IMG/VR virus record: IMGVR_UViG_3300020405_000020
Location: 1 to 23,373 of that record
Strand: one strand, 5' to 3'
DNA: 23,373 bases
Source of the DNA: a virus
The position numbers and the translations under genes were made by a program. The notes beneath the pieces were generated by a model that did not search any database, had not been told where the DNA came from, and saw only the letters and a program-made list of their open reading frames with translations. Below, piece after piece: positions 21,906-23,373 of the stretch. Within the stretch, counting starts at the first letter, position 1, and each line of letters opens with the position of its first letter.

Positions 21906-23373
21906 ATGTCATATAAAGAAGTACTAAGAGGACTAACGGCTGGTGAACAACGTAATGCAAGTGATTTTACACGTTATGAATCAATACGTTTAGCTGACGA
22001 CAGAGAAAGAGGTCGTCAAAGACTAGAAGCTCTATCTAAATTTTCTGAAACATTAGATGGGTTTGTAAAAAGCAAATTTGAAGAAACTAAAGAACAAGAA
22101 ATACTGAAAGGCAAACTAGCAGCTATTGAAGAAGATATAGAATCTAAAGAAATAACTGGTTCTACACAAATACCACAAGAAGTATATCAAGAATATGATA
22201 GTAATAAATCTACTATTATAGATAGCAAAAAAAAGTTAAATAGTGTAGCAAATGAAGTTATAGAAGAAGGTGGTACATTTCAACAAGCTGATGAAATAAG
22301 TAATTTGTCTGGGTGGGGTTTATATAGTTACGTACAACAAAAATCTAAAATAGCTGCTGATGGTTATCAAGATTGGTTAGCTGGTGAGATGCAAAATAAT
22401 GAAGATATAAAATTAGAAGCTAATGGAGTTGAATTTACACCAGCTACTGCGGAAACATTAGAACAAAAAAATATAGCATTAAAAGCACTACGTAGAGAAT
22501 ATCTTATACAACAAAATTTAACTGATGTAAATAGAGCATTACTTGATGATCAAGCAGTTGGATTTTATGACAAAGTTCGTAGTGCACATAGTTCTATAAT
22601 GAAAGGTTATGAGCAAGATGATGCAATTGATAAAGGTTTTAGAATAAGAACTGATGCTATAAATGATTTTGTAATTAATAAAGATTTCGAGTCATTATTA
22701 GGTACAATAAAAAGAACTTCTAAAGATGATGGCACATCTTATAATCGTAAAGAAGCTTTAGATGAAACTTTTTCTATATTAGAGAATCTTGCAAAAACAG
22801 GCCAATTAACTGTAGAAGATTTATTAGCACTACAAGAACAAGAAATAGAAATAGATGGTAAACCCTACAAAGTTGGAAGGTGGAAAACAAGATGGTTAGA
22901 TTTGCAAGAAAAATTAGAAACAGCAGCTAGAGAAAAAGCAAAAAATGATCTCAAAGATTTAGAAGCTATTGAAGATGCTATAGAAGTAGAATGGCGTAAT
23001 AAAGTAAAAGAAGGTCCTATTGATGATGACACAAAAGCAGAATATATTACTAGATGGACAAAAGAAACTGGTAATGAAACACCACCAGACTGGATGAGTG
23101 ATTATCTTACTGCTGAAGATAATGATGATGTTGCTTTATTAGAAGAACATTTAGGTGATGATGCCCGTGGATATTTAATTGAATCTGATTTATATGGTAT
23201 GTCAGAAACTGTTAAAGAAAAATATAAAGATAAAGTAAAATCAGATCAAGATGTTATAAAAGAAAACTCATTCAAAACTAAAGCTGATCGTGCAATGAAA
23301 ACACGTATTAGAGCTATATTAGATATGAGTGCTGAAGATTTGGATGGTCCTGAATTTGATACAGCATTAACAA
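21906..23373 (+). CDS. Internal virion (core) protein C, T7 gp15-like, N-terminal part (cut by window end)
   Basis: Open frame of 489 codons from ATG 21906 with no stop before the window ends. It starts MSYKEVLRGLTAGEQRNASD and is almost wholly helical, rich in Glu, Lys, Asp and Gln, with many EE and KE pairs, as in the long gp15/gp16-type core proteins. Conserved-looking motifs include WGLYSYVQQKSKIAADGYQDW (about 137-157) and EYLIQQNLTDV. By position it corresponds to T7 gp15, which with gp14 and gp16 forms the ejected core. It starts two bases after the gp14 stop. Confidence 0.85.
   Translation, partial: MSYKEVLRGLTAGEQRNASDFTRYESIRLADDRERGRQRLEALSKFSETLDGFVKSKFEETKEQEILKGKLAAIEEDIESKEITGSTQIPQEVYQEYDSNKSTIIDSKKKLNSVANEVIEEGGTFQQADEISNLSGWGLYSYVQQKSKIAADGYQDWLAGEMQNNEDIKLEANGVEFTPATAETLEQKNIALKALRREYLIQQNLTDVNRALLDDQAVGFYDKVRSAHSSIMKGYEQDDAIDKGFRIRTDAINDFVINKDFESLLGTIKRTSKDDGTSYNRKEALDETFSILENLAKTGQLTVEDLLALQEQEIEIDGKPYKVGRWKTRWLDLQEKLETAAREKAKNDLKDLEAIEDAIEVEWRNKVKEGPIDDDTKAEYITRWTKETGNETPPDWMSDYLTAEDNDDVALLEEHLGDDARGYLIESDLYGMSETVKEKYKDKVKSDQDVIKENSFKTKADRAMKTRIRAILDMSAEDLDGPEFDTALT

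Noticed and set aside
1-23373. tRNA genes, CRISPR arrays, insertion sequences and psbA
   Set aside because: Looked for while reading the gaps and gene products; none seen. A tRNA hidden within coding sequence cannot be ruled out without a covariance-model scan.

Overview
This window is the left and middle part of a T7-like podovirus genome of the marine cyanophage type. The contig is AT-rich, all genes lie on the plus strand, and most neighbours touch or overlap by 1-4 bases (TAATG and ATGA junctions). Gene order follows T7: RNA polymerase, single-stranded DNA-binding protein, endonuclease I, primase-helicase, DNA polymerase, exonuclease, gp7.3-like protein, portal, scaffold, capsid, tail tubes A and B, then internal virion proteins. 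A high-light-inducible protein (hli), a tyrosine integrase, a compact class I ribonucleotide reductase pair and a cyanobacterial-type glutamine-II riboswitch all point to a Prochlorococcus or Synechococcus host, in the manner of P-SSP7-like phages. The host assignment is inference.

Layout. 1-695 is the C-terminal part of an integrase. 717-5567 holds RNAP, SSB, Holliday-junction endonuclease and primase-helicase. 5642-7398 is a family A DNA polymerase divided between two overlapping reading frames (exonuclease part, polymerase part). It is followed by an endonuclease VII/HNH-type gene that overlaps its 3' end, then the gp6-like exonuclease. 8452-10895 holds two small overlapping genes and nucleotide metabolism (RNR alpha and beta). 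10864-13841 is the start of the virion module (63-aa ORF, gp7.3-like protein, portal, scaffold). 13844-15354 is a run of nine genes for proteins of 22-80 residues, most very lysine-rich, with hli inside the run. 15355-15667 is the largest non-coding stretch: a pseudoknotted riboswitch, a 17-residue peptide gene and several hairpins. 15668-17022 is the major capsid gene, interrupted by a group I intron and followed by a strong intrinsic terminator (17038-17060). 17066-23373 encodes tail tubes A and B and three internal virion proteins, the last cut by the window end.

The three most notable items lie within 1.6 kb of each other around the capsid gene. First, an ORF-less, 227-nt group I intron (16684-16910) sits in the major capsid gene; its removal restores an uninterrupted 375-residue capsid. 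Second, a glutamine-II ('Downstream-peptide') riboswitch (about 15364-15416) sits directly upstream of a 17-aa peptide with a YRGVAY core. Third, about 180 nt rich in palindromes lies between that peptide and the capsid. Together they suggest that late structural expression could be tied to host nitrogen state and to RNA splicing. The RNA elements are read directly from base pairing; the regulatory link is inference.

Working together, the phage RNAP would transcribe the downstream genes. Helicase-primase, polymerase, SSB, endonuclease I and exonuclease replicate phage DNA and recycle host DNA. The RNR converts ribonucleotides to dNTPs, hli supports photosynthesis during infection, and the structural module builds the short-tailed virion.
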